34,346 nucleotides of DNA from Phycisphaerales bacterium (GCA_020352215.1 CP070675.1:5358685-5393030), one strand, 5' to 3'. Positions 8,779 through 17,192 are shown, counted from the stretch's first letter. Notes: a model not told the origin generated them from the sequence alone. Program-made: numbers and translations.

Positions 8779-9006
8779 ATGTTCAAGATAATAATGATAA
8801 TCGCTGTAGTGGTTCTGGCGATCGGTTGGGCGGCATACGCGATCTGGGAATTGAAGATGCGCGCGGAAGAGAAGAAGCAGCCGAGGCAGGTCTCGAAGGG
8901 CCTGCAAGACGCCAGAAGCGAGATGGCCGACTATGCCAAAAAACTGGCAAGCTTCAAGAAACCGACTCCCAGGCAGCAGCCGAAGGAGGACGATGCCGAT
9001 GGCTAA
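8779..9006 (+). CDS. Small single-span membrane protein with a charged tail
   Basis: A 75-residue protein. Residues 1-24 form one hydrophobic helix (FKIIMIIAVVVLAIGWAAYAI) and the rest is a highly charged, lysine- and glutamate-rich, probably helical or coiled tail. AAGGAG (8763-8768) lies ten bases before the ATG. Its stop overlaps the start of uxaC by eight bases, and the uxaC ribosome-binding site lies inside its last codons, so the two are translationally coupled. I recognise no family. A structural or anchoring role at the inner membrane is a guess from its shape alone. Confidence 0.7.
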   Translation: MFKIIMIIAVVVLAIGWAAYAIWELKMRAEEKKQPRQVSKGLQDARSEMADYAKKLASFKKPTPRQQPKEDDADG

Positions 9007-10414
9007 CCAATTCTTGACAGAGGATTTTCTGCTGCAAACCAAAACGGCTAAGATTCTCTACCACGAACACGCCAAGACAATGCCGATCTATGACTATCAC
9101 TGTCATCTGCCGGCCGACCAGATTGCTTGCGACCATCGTTTTGAGAACCTGACCCAGGCATGGCTGTACGGCGATCACTACAAATGGCGGGCAATGAGGA
9201 CCAACGGAGTTGACGAAAGGTACGTCACCGGGGACGCAAGTGACTACGACAAGTTTGATAAATGGGCCCAGACCGTTCCGTATTGCCTCGGGAACCCGCT
9301 CTATCACTGGACACATCTGGAGCTCAAGAACCCCTTCGGTATAAGAGACAAGCTGCTGGGGCCCGACACTGCACGAGAAATCTACGCAACCTGCAGCGAG
9401 ATGCTCCGCTCACCGCAGTTCAGCGTTCGCAACATCATGCGCAAAATGAATGTCAAGCTTGTCTGCACGACCGAGGATCCTCTCGATTCGCTCGAGCACC
9501 ATAAGAGGATCCGGGAGGGCGGCTTCGAGATCAGAGTCCACACGGCTTGGCGACCCGATAGAGCCATGGCCGTCGAGGACCTGCCGGCTCTAAACGTGTT
9601 CATCGATCGACTTGAAGAAATATGTGAAATTGATATAGCCAATTTCCACCGCTACCTGGAAGCACTACACAAACGCCACGACTACTTCCATCAGAACGGA
9701 TGTCGACTTTCCGATCACGGTGTGGAGACGGCCTATGCCGAAGACCACACGGCCGGAGAGGTCAAGGCTATCTTCGACAAGATTTTGCGTGGCAAGGACC
9801 TGAAGCCGGTCGAGCAGCTCAAATTCAAATCGGCTATGATGATTGAGTTCGGTCGTATGGATGCGGAATCCGGCTGGGTTCAACAACTGCACATGGGACC
9901 ACTCAGAAACAACAGCACCCGAATGTTCCAAGCGCTGGGGCGGGACATCGGCTGCGATTCAATGGGCGACTTCGAGATAGCCAGACCGCTCTCCAGACTT
10001 CTTGACCGCCTGGATGTAGACGGCAGGCTGCCCAAGACTATTCTCTACAATCACAACCCGCGTGACAATGCATTGCTTGTCACAATGGCCGGCAATTTTC
10101 AGGATGGCTCGGTGCCCGGCAAAATGCAGCACGGCTCAGCATGGTGGTTTCTCGACCAAAAAGACGGCATGGAGGAGCAGATGAGGATTCTGGCCAACAT
10201 GGGCCTGCTCAGTCGGTTTGTGGGTATGCTGACGGATTCGCGAAGCTTCCTCTCGTATCCCCGCCACGAGTATTTCCGCCGGATCCTCTGCAATCTGCTT
10301 GGCAACGACGTGGAGGCCGGACACTTGCCAAACGATCTGGAGCTGCTTGGCAAAATGGTCGAGGATATCTGCTTCAACAACGCGAGAAACTACTTTCCGA
10401 TGCAGTGCGATTGA
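8999..10414 (+). CDS. uxaC: Glucuronate isomerase
   Basis: Uronate isomerase, 471 residues, the usual length for the family. It converts D-glucuronate to D-fructuronate and D-galacturonate to D-tagaturonate, the first cytoplasmic step of hexuronate catabolism. The amidohydrolase-type metal site is seen in 'YDYHCHLPADQIA' (His34 and His36), and other family landmarks are 'DHYKWRAMRTNGV', 'CTTEDPLDSL', 'HTAWRPDR', 'QLHMGPLRNNSTRM', 'ILYNHNPRDN' and 'GMLTDSRSFLSYPRHEYFRRILCNLLG'. The ATG at 8999 is preferred because AAGGAGGA (8983-8990) is eight bases away; an in-frame ATG at 8993 is too close. No other uronate genes (uxuA, kdgK) are in the window. Its presence beside sulfatases suggests use of sulfated uronate-containing polysaccharides. 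Confidence 0.96.
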   Translation: MANQFLTEDFLLQTKTAKILYHEHAKTMPIYDYHCHLPADQIACDHRFENLTQAWLYGDHYKWRAMRTNGVDERYVTGDASDYDKFDKWAQTVPYCLGNPLYHWTHLELKNPFGIRDKLLGPDTAREIYATCSEMLRSPQFSVRNIMRKMNVKLVCTTEDPLDSLEHHKRIREGGFEIRVHTAWRPDRAMAVEDLPALNVFIDRLEEICEIDIANFHRYLEALHKRHDYFHQNGCRLSDHGVETAYAEDHTAGEVKAIFDKILRGKDLKPVEQLKFKSAMMIEFGRMDAESGWVQQLHMGPLRNNSTRMFQALGRDIGCDSMGDFEIARPLSRLLDRLDVDGRLPKTILYNHNPRDNALLVTMAGNFQDGSVPGKMQHGSAWWFLDQKDGMEEQMRILANMGLLSRFVGMLTDSRSFLSYPRHEYFRRILCNLLGNDVEAGHLPNDLELLGKMVEDICFNNARNYFPMQCD

Positions 10415-10506
10415 TTGGAAACGTACGAGAAAGGGAATGACACATCGTAATATCGGAAACTCGCCGGTTCACTGCCCCATGTAGAACACGTTGTCCGGCA
10501 GAATGG

Positions 10507-10536
10507 GCCGAGCGCGCTTATTACAAAGCGGTCGGC
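10507..10536. repeat. Imperfect hairpin in the convergent gap after uxaC
   Basis: GCCGA plus CGCTT (10507-10511, 10515-10519) pairs with AAGCG plus TCGGC (10526-10530, 10532-10536), leaving a small 3/1 internal loop and a six-base apical loop. It lies between the convergent uxaC and protease genes. It could help end transcription from both sides, although no T-run follows on either strand. Confidence 0.3.
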
Positions 10537-10569
10537 TTCAGAAAACTGCCAGATGGAAGCAATAAACAG

Positions 10570-11061
10570 TTATCCGAAATGCTCGCGGACAAGCATCTCC
10601 GCAGCGAGGTCTACTGCTCGCTCAACGGGTTTCGAAAGCCCTGGCTTCACGCTTTCTGGTGTGCGTGAAACCTGGCAGGCGAGCACGGTCACCTCTATGC
10701 CACAAAAGTCGCGGAGCTCGCGAAGCAGGTTAGATGTGGGTATCTGGTGCATGGAGAAGTCATCGAGCTTGATCTTCGGTAGCGAGTTTATGTCCAGAGC
10801 GAAGAGTTCGCCCGGCTTGCGGCCACAGTCTACAGCGTCGACGATGACAATTTTTGATGGCTTCTTGTCAGAAAGCATGGTGTCGAAGAGAATCTCTCGG
10901 ACTGAGGTTCCGACATCCAAGACACAGACTTCGGGCGGAACAGCACGGTTTCGCCGGAGGGATTGAGCTACAGCGGGCCCAAATCCGTCATCTTCCAGCA
11001 GTACGTTACCGCACCCCAAGATAAGAATAGATTTGTCGTACCACTCCGGCCCTGTCAGCAT
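10570..11061 (-). CDS. [NiFe] hydrogenase maturation protease (HycI/HyaD family)
   Basis: A 163-residue nickel-dependent endopeptidase that removes the C-terminal tail of the hydrogenase large subunit after nickel insertion. Family landmarks are 'ILGCGNVLLEDDGFGPAVAQSL' with the acidic metal ligand near residue 23, 'VLDVGTSVREILFD', 'IVIVDAVDCGRKPGE' and the His in 'DDFSMHQIPTSNLL'. The start at 11061 (MLTGPEWYDKS) gives the normal family length; an in-frame extension to 11298 would run into the receiver gene and has no family similarity. It is the last gene of the kinase-receiver-protease unit. The only [NiFe] large subunit in the window, MvhA, is its obvious target and has a 26-residue tail after the last metal ligands. 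Confidence 0.9.
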   Translation of the reverse strand: MLTGPEWYDKSILILGCGNVLLEDDGFGPAVAQSLRRNRAVPPEVCVLDVGTSVREILFDTMLSDKKPSKIVIVDAVDCGRKPGELFALDINSLPKIKLDDFSMHQIPTSNLLRELRDFCGIEVTVLACQVSRTPESVKPGLSKPVERAVDLAAEMLVREHFG

Positions 11062-11221
11062 AAGCCTGCCTGAATATCGCCATTTCCACCTGTGCTTCGC
11101 GCCGAAAAGCCTACGCGAGAGCCCTAACGTAAATCTCTTATTCTCAAGATAATACAGCTCACAGAAAAGAGACTCAAGTGTGTTGTGTGTTCCACCGAAT
11201 ATGCCAAGATACGGTCTGTTG

Positions 11222-11626
11222 TCAGTCGGCCGGACTATCCTCGCGTAGAAGTTCGGATACTTTGCCTCGCAAAACATCAAAATCCACAGGTTTCTCAAGA
11301 AAGTCAGTCACTGGTAGCCAGTCCTGGTCGATATCCTGGGGGCCGAATCCCAGAGGGAACTTGGCGTTTATAGCGGTCAGCATCAAGATTGGAATGTCCT
11401 TCGTTTCGCTTTGATGGCGCAACACACGCGCCAACTCAAACCCAGCGGATGCATCTTCCGGGAACATAACATCCAAGACCACCAAATCCGGAGCTTTGTT
11501 CTCCATGCTGTGCAGCGCGTCATCGGTGTCCAATTCGATCTGAACGTCGTGCCCTTCTCCACGCAGGACAGTTGCTGCGGTGTTGGCGAAGTCCTCGTCA
11601 TCATCGACGATCAAGAGGTAGGCCAT
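11222..11626 (-). CDS. Receiver-only response regulator
   Basis: A 134-residue stand-alone CheY-like receiver with no output domain. The acidic pocket is at residues 8-10 (VDDD), the phospho-acceptor at Asp52 (VVLDVMFPED), the conserved Thr at 84 and Lys at 112 (FLEKP). Between the fourth strand and the Lys it carries an insertion ('NAKFPLGFGPQDIDQDWLPV') also present, in diverged form, in the receiver at 15928-16338; the two are paralogues. Its start overlaps the end of the histidine kinase by 16 bases, with AAGGAG seven bases upstream, so they are co-translated and probably cognate. With no DNA-binding part it must act through protein contacts or a phosphorelay. Confidence 0.92.
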   Translation of the reverse strand: MAYLLIVDDDEDFANTAATVLRGEGHDVQIELDTDDALHSMENKAPDLVVLDVMFPEDASAGFELARVLRHQSETKDIPILMLTAINAKFPLGFGPQDIDQDWLPVTDFLEKPVDFDVLRGKVSELLREDSPAD

Positions 11627-13083
11627 TTCGTTTCTCCTTCTTCATTATTGCCCAGGTTTGTGTCTGGGGCGGGGAATCTGAGTTCAAACTTTGTACCGCA
11701 ACCAGGGTGGCTTTCCACCCGGATAGAGATTCTGTACATTTCAGCTACCTGCTTGACGATAGACAGACCCAGCCCCGAGGACTCTTTGTTGTGCTGTACG
11801 GCCTCTTTAGTACGATAGTGCTCCTCAAAAATGTGAGGTAACTTATTCGCCGGAATGCCTATTCCGTCGTCGGCTATAGTGACAATAGGCTCGGAACTCG
11901 GGCCTCGCAAGCAGGACACATGTACCTGCCCGTTTTTGTGGGAATATACTACCGCATTGGACAGGAGATTTACAAACAGCATTTTGAAGTGATCTTCAGT
12001 GCCCACCATAGCCGCCGGCCGTATGTTCGCCTTGAAGACAACACCGTGTTCCCGAGCTACCGGCTCAACCTGGGACATGCACCACAGCAGGAGCTCTGTT
12101 GAAACCATCTTGGTCCCCGGCAGAGGCTGCTGGCTGGTGGAACTTAGATTTGCCAGCTGGAGCATCTCCTGGATCTCTGCGGTCAAGCGCCGGCATCTCG
12201 ACGAGATCCGTCGTATAACCTGCAACGCTTGCTCCTGGAGATCACCACAATATCCCTGCAGCAGCAGTTGCGCGTTGGAATAGATCGCAGCAAAGGGGGC
12301 CTTCAACTGATGGGTCGTGGCCAGCATATGCCGGGACCGTTCTTTCTGGGCAGCCATGAGGCGGCGGTTCGTCTCGGCGAGTTCGAAATCCCTTTGGCGC
12401 ACCATCGACGACAGCCCGGAGGCAAGATACCACACGGCCAGCCATATTCCGATGGCAAAAAAGAAGTTCAGTAGTAGTACCATCGGTGCCGACGAGGCTT
12501 CCGGCTCATGGTGTGATGCGGCGAAAATACTCGTCGGCGGAAGTACCCTCAAGATATATTCTGCGGTGACGCACGTTGTAAACATGCCGATTGCTACGAT
12601 GGTTACAATCAGACTCTGCCGGCGGGAGAAGAACACGCAAGATAATACGATGTGAAAGAGATATGTGAATGCTATATTTGTCTCCAGATTTCCGACAAAG
12701 TAGACGACAGCAGTAAGTACCACTAAATCCGCAATGATCTGGCTCCAAAGGTTAAGTGTGGTCCTAGTTGCAGAGGTCTTGGTGCGAGCGAAGAACAGAA
12801 AAACAAAGTTGCTTAGTGTCAAGACCGCAGCCGTCACGAAGGGCCAGGTCCCAGGAGGACGCATTCCGAAGTAGTCAGTCGACCCGGGAAAAAGACCCAA
12901 TGCGCCGTAAAAGACGAGAGCGACGATCACAAACCATCTGCACCTACAGAACCACAGTGCATTTTGGGCAAGTAGAGGTTCCGGCAGAGATCTTTCTGAG
13001 CCTTTGATCTCAGCTTTTGCTGATAGCTCCGCCGGCAATGGCAATTCATAGACAGCCGGCTGAATACTCTCATCTGAAACCAT
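11611..13083 (-). CDS. Membrane sensor histidine kinase
   Basis: A 490-residue sensor kinase. Residues 1-45 are cytoplasmic, then about six hydrophobic helices span roughly 49-65, 80-98, 113-131, 137-152, 157-180 and 201-222, with little periplasmic sequence. This suggests sensing within the membrane or through the helices. A coiled linker (230-250) leads to the dimerisation/phospho-acceptor region with His258 in 'TTHQLKAPFAAIYSNAQLL'. The catalytic domain has the N box (FVNLLSNAVVYS), G1 (ADDGIGIP) and G2 (SSGLGLSIVKQ). It overlaps the receiver gene downstream and is followed by the hydrogenase protease, so the signal sensed is probably redox- or hydrogen-related. That is inferred from context only. 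Confidence 0.93.
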   Translation of the reverse strand: MVSDESIQPAVYELPLPAELSAKAEIKGSERSLPEPLLAQNALWFCRCRWFVIVALVFYGALGLFPGSTDYFGMRPPGTWPFVTAAVLTLSNFVFLFFARTKTSATRTTLNLWSQIIADLVVLTAVVYFVGNLETNIAFTYLFHIVLSCVFFSRRQSLIVTIVAIGMFTTCVTAEYILRVLPPTSIFAASHHEPEASSAPMVLLLNFFFAIGIWLAVWYLASGLSSMVRQRDFELAETNRRLMAAQKERSRHMLATTHQLKAPFAAIYSNAQLLLQGYCGDLQEQALQVIRRISSRCRRLTAEIQEMLQLANLSSTSQQPLPGTKMVSTELLLWCMSQVEPVAREHGVVFKANIRPAAMVGTEDHFKMLFVNLLSNAVVYSHKNGQVHVSCLRGPSSEPIVTIADDGIGIPANKLPHIFEEHYRTKEAVQHNKESSGLGLSIVKQVAEMYRISIRVESHPGCGTKFELRFPAPDTNLGNNEEGETKWPTS

Positions 13084-13378
13084 GGGAAGCGGTCCTTACG
13101 TTCGACCCCTTGTCTTCTCGGCTCTTTACAAGGTGATCACGCAGGCGACTGTGGGCCCAACGCGGTTCCCGGGAAGAAGAAATCGCCCACCATGGTCAAT
13201 GCGAAGCCGACGATCTCCTGCGCGCACCGAGACACATTCCAGAATTCTCTGACGAGATTTCAGACCTCAATCATACGCGTCAGGACAGAATAGTCAAGCG
13301 CGCCCAAAAACGGTGCACGTTCACAAACCACAGCGAGGACACAGCCCATCGGAGGGGCCGCACGAACATCCTATCAAC
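13084..13378. other. Gap between mvhA and the kinase unit, no gene
   Basis: This 295-base gap separates the end of mvhA from the kinase-receiver-protease unit on the same strand. It contains a good minus-strand promoter (13270-13297) and, just after the mvhA stop, only weak four-base stems (for example AACG/CGTT followed by a few T residues on the minus strand). I see no convincing terminator, so read-through from the hydrogenase operon remains possible. Confidence 0.5.
13270..13297 (-). promoter_or_regulatory. Sigma-70-type promoter for the kinase-receiver-protease unit
   Basis: On the minus strand TTGACT (13297-13292) and TATGAT (13275-13270) are separated by 16 bases. Both boxes match five of six consensus positions. 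The predicted start lies about 180 bases before the kinase ATG at 13083, leaving a long untranslated leader. This gives the regulatory and maturation genes their own expression in addition to any read-through from the hydrogenase operon. Confidence 0.55.
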
Positions 13379-14821
13379 TCACCAATTGGCCACAGTATCG
13401 ACTACCTTCCCACGAGCGTCTCGAATCTCAAGCTTCACAGCTATTGTGCCGTCCAACTTGTGTGTTGCGCAAGACAAGCATGGATCGTAAGCGCGTATGG
13501 CCATCTCGACCGTGTTGAGAATACCCTGGTCGTATTTGCCATCTTTGATCAGCGTCTTCGCGGCCTGTTTAACCGACATATTGATCGGCGCATTGTTGTG
13601 GGTGGTGCCTACAATGAGATTGACATTGGTGATCAGCCCATTCTCATCTGTCTCATAGTCGTGGATCAAAGTCCCTCTGGGCGCCTCAACACAGCCCACG
13701 CCTCTTGCTGCGCGTGGTGTGACCGGTACCCTAATTTCGGTACTTGTGATCTCAGAATCAGCGAGCAGTTCGTTAGCCTTCTCCGCGTTGTAGAGCAGTT
13801 CGATGAGCCTTGCCCAGTTATACAGGAGTGTGAGCTGCGCCGGCCGGCCAAAGCTCTCCCGGAATTCCTCAAGCTCCTTCTGCGCCAACGGAGTGCTGAT
13901 TTTGTCACAGACATTGATCCGCGCCAGCGAGTTCGTGCGGTAGATTCCTGACGGGCTGTCGAGGTCCATTGAGAAGTCGCCCCATTTCTTGGCATACGGG
14001 AACTTCAGGTAGGTCCACGGCTCGATATGCTCGCCGATGTACTCGGTGTACTGATCGTATTCAAATTCCTCGTAGGAGCCGTCTGGCTTCATCAGACGGG
14101 CCTTGCCGTCGTATAAATCAAGGGTCCCGTCATCGGTTACGGTGCCAAGAAAACCCGTGTTGATGACGCCGACAGTCTTAACGGCATCCAGATACTTGGG
14201 AAAGATATTTTCCTTTGCGAAGGCAATAGCGAACTTGGCAAACTCCAGGACTTCATTTGCCATTGGAATGAGCTTCTGCCGCTCGGCCTCTGTCAGAGGC
14301 TTGCTGAACCCACCGGGTACGGCGGTTACCGGGTGAATGCTCTTTCCCGACAGAATGTTCAGCATTTGGGACCCGAGATGGCGGTTTCGGACGACTTGCT
14401 TTCCTATCTCGGGGTTCGCTTGGGCTATGCCGATGACATTTCTTACGGAGTAGTCACTATCCGGACCCATTACAAAATCCGCACCGGTGAGGAAGAAGAA
14501 GTGAAGAATATGTTCCTCAGTATACGCGACGGCATTGCACAACTCGCGGAGCTTTCTTCCTGCGCTGGGCGGGGTTACGCCAAAGACGGCATCGTTGGCC
14601 TTAGCAGAGGCGAGATGGTGTGACCATGGGCACACGCCGCAGATGCTCGTTACGATACGCGGGAGTTCCTCCACAGGTCTTCCGATACAGAACTTCTCAA
14701 AGCCGCGGAGCTCTACGACGTTGACGAATGTGTCTGCCACGTTGCCGCTGTCGTCAAGGTTTATCGTGACCTTGGCATGGCCCTCTATTCTGGTTACTGG
14801 AGCAATCGTTATTGTTTTCAT
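13379..14821 (-). CDS. mvhA: [NiFe] hydrogenase large subunit, MvhA-like (group 3c)
   Basis: A 480-residue catalytic subunit that holds the Ni-Fe(CN)2CO site for H2 oxidation or formation. The N-terminal ligand motif is 'ICGVCPWSHH' (Cys61, Cys64) and the C-terminal one 'DPCLSCATH' (Cys448, Cys451). 'PVTRIEGHAKV' near the start is the usual family opening. A 26-residue tail follows His454 and would be removed by the maturation protease. The Mvh assignment rests on the cytoplasmic form (no Tat partner), the length and the MvhG/MvhD/HdrA neighbours. AAGGAGGT lies upstream of the ATG, and the gap to mvhG is 17 bases. The hyp genes for the metal centre are not in the window. Confidence 0.95.
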   Translation of the reverse strand: MKTITIAPVTRIEGHAKVTINLDDSGNVADTFVNVVELRGFEKFCIGRPVEELPRIVTSICGVCPWSHHLASAKANDAVFGVTPPSAGRKLRELCNAVAYTEEHILHFFFLTGADFVMGPDSDYSVRNVIGIAQANPEIGKQVVRNRHLGSQMLNILSGKSIHPVTAVPGGFSKPLTEAERQKLIPMANEVLEFAKFAIAFAKENIFPKYLDAVKTVGVINTGFLGTVTDDGTLDLYDGKARLMKPDGSYEEFEYDQYTEYIGEHIEPWTYLKFPYAKKWGDFSMDLDSPSGIYRTNSLARINVCDKISTPLAQKELEEFRESFGRPAQLTLLYNWARLIELLYNAEKANELLADSEITSTEIRVPVTPRAARGVGCVEAPRGTLIHDYETDENGLITNVNLIVGTTHNNAPINMSVKQAAKTLIKDGKYDQGILNTVEMAIRAYDPCLSCATHKLDGTIAVKLEIRDARGKVVDTVANW

Positions 14822-14838
14822 ATACGTATACCTCCTTA

Positions 14839-15792
14839 CTACTTTGGACGTGTCGGCAACGGTCTGAGGCGATTTTGACCACCAATGTATCTGTTCAACA
14901 GGGCGCGTCTGTCCGGTACCTGTTTAGCATCCAGTCCTATAGATGAGATCGCACTCATCATATCAACCAGAGGATTGGCGCCCTTACGGATCGGACCAAA
15001 ACACCCACGACACGGCATATATCCCTTGATACAACGCGGGACCGTCACCCCGTCACCGTTTCCTTCCTTATGGCCGCAGCCCGCCAGAGTGACCGGGCCG
15101 AGGCACAAATAGCCCTGCTCCATATAGCACCTGGTCTGATCCCAGGGCTTGCTCTGATCGAACTCCATCGACTCAAGTGTTCTTTTGATCTCGCCACCTG
15201 ATGCCTTCTTTTCCCGTTTCACGGGGCACTCATCGCAGACACTCCGCTCGGGGATCTCAAAAGATTCGCCTTTCAGAAGTGCGGTGAGGGCCTTGACAAC
15301 CAGATCAGGGTTTGTGGGACAGCCCGGAATGTTTACGTCCACGGGCACAACCTCGTCCACAGCGTACACCCTATCCAGTAGAGGAGGAAGGTTCTCCTGA
15401 GGCGTGTCTGCCGCATCTGTAGTCTTGCACCCCCTGTATACCTTCTCGTACAAGGCTTCAAGAGGAAACATATTTGCCATGGCGGGAATCCCGCCGTAGC
15501 ACGCACACGAGCCCAGAGCGATGAGGGTCTTACACTTCTTCCTCATTTCCTCGGCAACGTGCTTCTCCTTTTCATTCCTTACACCTCCCGAGATTATCCC
15601 TACATCCGCCTCCGGAATCTCCATCTCCTCCTTCTCTCCCGTTTGGCCAAAGTACTTATGGTCCATCAAGACAGGCATGTGGACAAAATTGAGCTCCGGC
15701 AGTAGATCAAGAAGCGGCTCGCCTATGTCCAATATTGTGACCTCACATCCACCACAGATGTTAAGCCATTCTTCTGCTACTTTAACTGCCAC
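14839..15792 (-). CDS. mvhG: [NiFe] hydrogenase small subunit, MvhG-like
   Basis: A 317-residue iron-sulfur subunit that wires the Ni-Fe site to MvhD. The proximal-cluster motif is 'LNICGGCEVTILDIGEPLLDLL' near residues 11-32, followed by 'LIALGSCACYGGIPAM', 'DVNIPGCPTNPD', and C-terminal cluster cysteines in 'RCYMEQGYLCLGPVTLAGCG' and 'CIKGYMPCRGCFGP'. The start is the GTG at 15792, chosen because AAAGGAGGT (15807-15799) lies six bases upstream; a longer reading from 15843 lacks a ribosome-binding site. There is no signal peptide, so it is cytoplasmic. It lies directly before mvhA and after the lone receiver. Confidence 0.94.
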   Translation of the reverse strand: MAVKVAEEWLNICGGCEVTILDIGEPLLDLLPELNFVHMPVLMDHKYFGQTGEKEEMEIPEADVGIISGGVRNEKEKHVAEEMRKKCKTLIALGSCACYGGIPAMANMFPLEALYEKVYRGCKTTDAADTPQENLPPLLDRVYAVDEVVPVDVNIPGCPTNPDLVVKALTALLKGESFEIPERSVCDECPVKREKKASGGEIKRTLESMEFDQSKPWDQTRCYMEQGYLCLGPVTLAGCGHKEGNGDGVTVPRCIKGYMPCRGCFGPIRKGANPLVDMMSAISSIGLDAKQVPDRRALLNRYIGGQNRLRPLPTRPK

Positions 15793-15927
15793 AATATTAC
15801 CTCCTTTCTGAGGAATTTTCTGACATTCCCTACGGTCCGTCATTACTCTACGCTAATGTCACATCATCTTCCCCTCGCAACAAGGGGCGATTGAGTCTCT
15901 TCACTTTTCGAGAAAGAGCGCTTAGGT

Positions 15928-16338
15928 TCACGCTTCATCGCCGGCTTTCTTAGCAAGCTGTTGCTCAACCTTCTCCAGAAGAACATGCGGCTCGACGCCT
16001 TTCTCGATGTACTCGTCGACGGGCAGGAACTTCTCGTGAATGCGGTCGCCGGGAAAGTCAAATCCGGTCTGTTCCGACATGGACGTTATCATCAATATAG
16101 GTGTCTTGGCAAAACGCGAATCCTTCCTAATCTTTCTGGCGAAGACAAATCCCCCGGCACCCTTGCCCATCATGACGTCGAGGATTATGGCATCCGGCGT
16201 CTCTTCCTCCAGCTTGGCGAATCCCTCATCAGGATCGTAGGCAAACCGTACTTTGTATTGCTTCGTCTCGAGGATAGCTTTTGTGACCGCCACGAAATCC
16301 GGATCATCATCGATGATCAGTATGGTTGGAGCACTCAT
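15928..16338 (-). CDS. Receiver-only response regulator inside the hydrogenase operon
   Basis: A 136-residue stand-alone receiver: acidic pocket at 10-12 (IDDDPDF), phospho-acceptor Asp54 (IILDVMMGKG), Thr85, Lys113 (YIEKG). Like the receiver at 11222-11626 it carries an insertion before the Lys ('SEQTGFDFPGDRIHEKFLPVDE'), and the two share the 'FLPV/WLPV' block, so they are paralogues with a possibly special surface. AAGGAG precedes the ATG. It sits between the 63-aa protein and mvhG, with larger gaps (163 and 135 bases) than elsewhere in the operon. No output domain is present, so it may modulate the hydrogenase complex directly or relay phosphate from the kinase at 11611-13083. Confidence 0.92.
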   Translation of the reverse strand: MSAPTILIIDDDPDFVAVTKAILETKQYKVRFAYDPDEGFAKLEEETPDAIILDVMMGKGAGGFVFARKIRKDSRFAKTPILMITSMSEQTGFDFPGDRIHEKFLPVDEYIEKGVEPHVLLEKVEQQLAKKAGDEA

Positions 16339-16501
16339 GTTTTCTCCTTTTGGCTACGACAATGTTACAGTAGTCCCACTCCCACATTCACTTCCAACCA
16401 CCACCTATCCTTCATGCCTGCACACAACCCAAACCACCGCGGGGACCGGCACATCCATCCGTTTCGTACGGAGCGCACGCACACGGGCGTTCTCCTCGGC
16501 T

Positions 16502-16693
16502 TTACTCTATAACAATCTCCGTGACAACGCGCCGTGTGTAAAGGAGCGTCTTTCCGGCCTCGCGCACTATGCGAACGTCGAAACCTTTTTCCGTGTACTT
16601 CTTCTCCAGTGAGCTGGCCTTTTCTTTGTCGTCGTATTCCCCTCCGTCCCAGACAAATTTCTTGCCTTCGAAGAATAGGATTTTCTCTGCCAT
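16502..16693 (-). CDS. Small uncharacterised protein of the hydrogenase operon
   Basis: A 63-residue soluble protein (MAEKILFFEGKKFVWDGG...). It has a strand-strand start, a charged helix in the middle and a closing beta stretch ('LLYTRRVVTEIVIE'), the look of a compact alpha/beta fold. It has no cysteines, so it does not carry a cluster. The start at 16693 is preferred over an upstream ATG at 16747 because an AGGA lies nine bases before it and the upstream part reads as non-coding. It lies between mvhD and the lone receiver. A role as an assembly or regulatory partner is inference from location; I do not recognise the family. Confidence 0.75.
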   Translation of the reverse strand: MAEKILFFEGKKFVWDGGEYDDKEKASSLEKKYTEKGFDVRIVREAGKTLLYTRRVVTEIVIE

Positions 16694-16775
16694 ATCTATG
16701 GGTCCTGTAGAAAATCTTTTCAAAGTTCGATGCGCCGCCGGCCCCATTCAGAGCGCGCGAGCCAGAGCCACACTC

Positions 16776-17192
16776 TCAAGCTTTGTACATGCTGGGACCT
16801 AGTGCTCGGACAGCCTCCGTCATTTCCCGGATTACCTCGGCGAACCTCGGGCCCTCGGACGCCGATACCCATTCGAGCCTGAACCGTTCGGGCTCTATTC
16901 CAAAGTCTTCCAGCATGAGTTCTATCGCTTCTTTTCGGTTCTCGGCCTTGAGATTGCCTTCAAGGTAGTGGCAGTCTCCAGGGTGACAACCGCAAATCAG
17001 TACTCCATCCGCGCCCTTTGTCAAGGCATCGATTACCAGGTTAGGATGGACCATCCCCGAACACATAACGCGGATGATCCGAAGGTTCGGAGGGTATTGT
17101 TGCCGAGAGACGCCGGCGAGATCCGCCCCGGCATACGAACACCAGTTGCAACAGAAACCGACGATGATCGGTTCGAACTGTTCATCGGCCAT
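16776..17192 (-). CDS. mvhD: Hydrogenase delta subunit, MvhD/FlpD-like
   Basis: A 138-residue [2Fe-2S] protein that passes electrons between the hydrogenase (MvhAG) and HdrA. The family cysteines are visible in 'GFCCNWCSYAGAD', 'RVMCSGMVHP' and 'GVLICGCHPGDCHY'. It matches the usual stand-alone MvhD length. GAGGAG lies upstream of the ATG. It follows the NuoG/HdrA fusion gene by 18 bases, which fits its role as the physical bridge between HdrA and the [NiFe] unit. Confidence 0.94.
   Translation of the reverse strand: MADEQFEPIIVGFCCNWCSYAGADLAGVSRQQYPPNLRIIRVMCSGMVHPNLVIDALTKGADGVLICGCHPGDCHYLEGNLKAENRKEAIELMLEDFGIEPERFRLEWVSASEGPRFAEVIREMTEAVRALGPSMYKA

Noticed and set aside
10441..10670. 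Plus-strand reading 'AEWAERAYYKAVGFRKLPDG..' resembling an acetyltransferase C-terminus
   Set aside because: It has no proper start or upstream domain and most of it is antisense to the hydrogenase protease; too short to support even a pseudogene call.
11062..11298. N-terminal extension of the hydrogenase maturation protease
   Set aside because: The extension would exceed the family length, overlaps the receiver gene and shows no similarity; the ATG at 11061 gives the normal size.
15862..15895. CCCCT/AGGGG hairpin between the lone receiver and mvhG as a terminator
   Set aside because: Only five base pairs and no T-run; it lies inside an operon whose downstream genes need to be transcribed.
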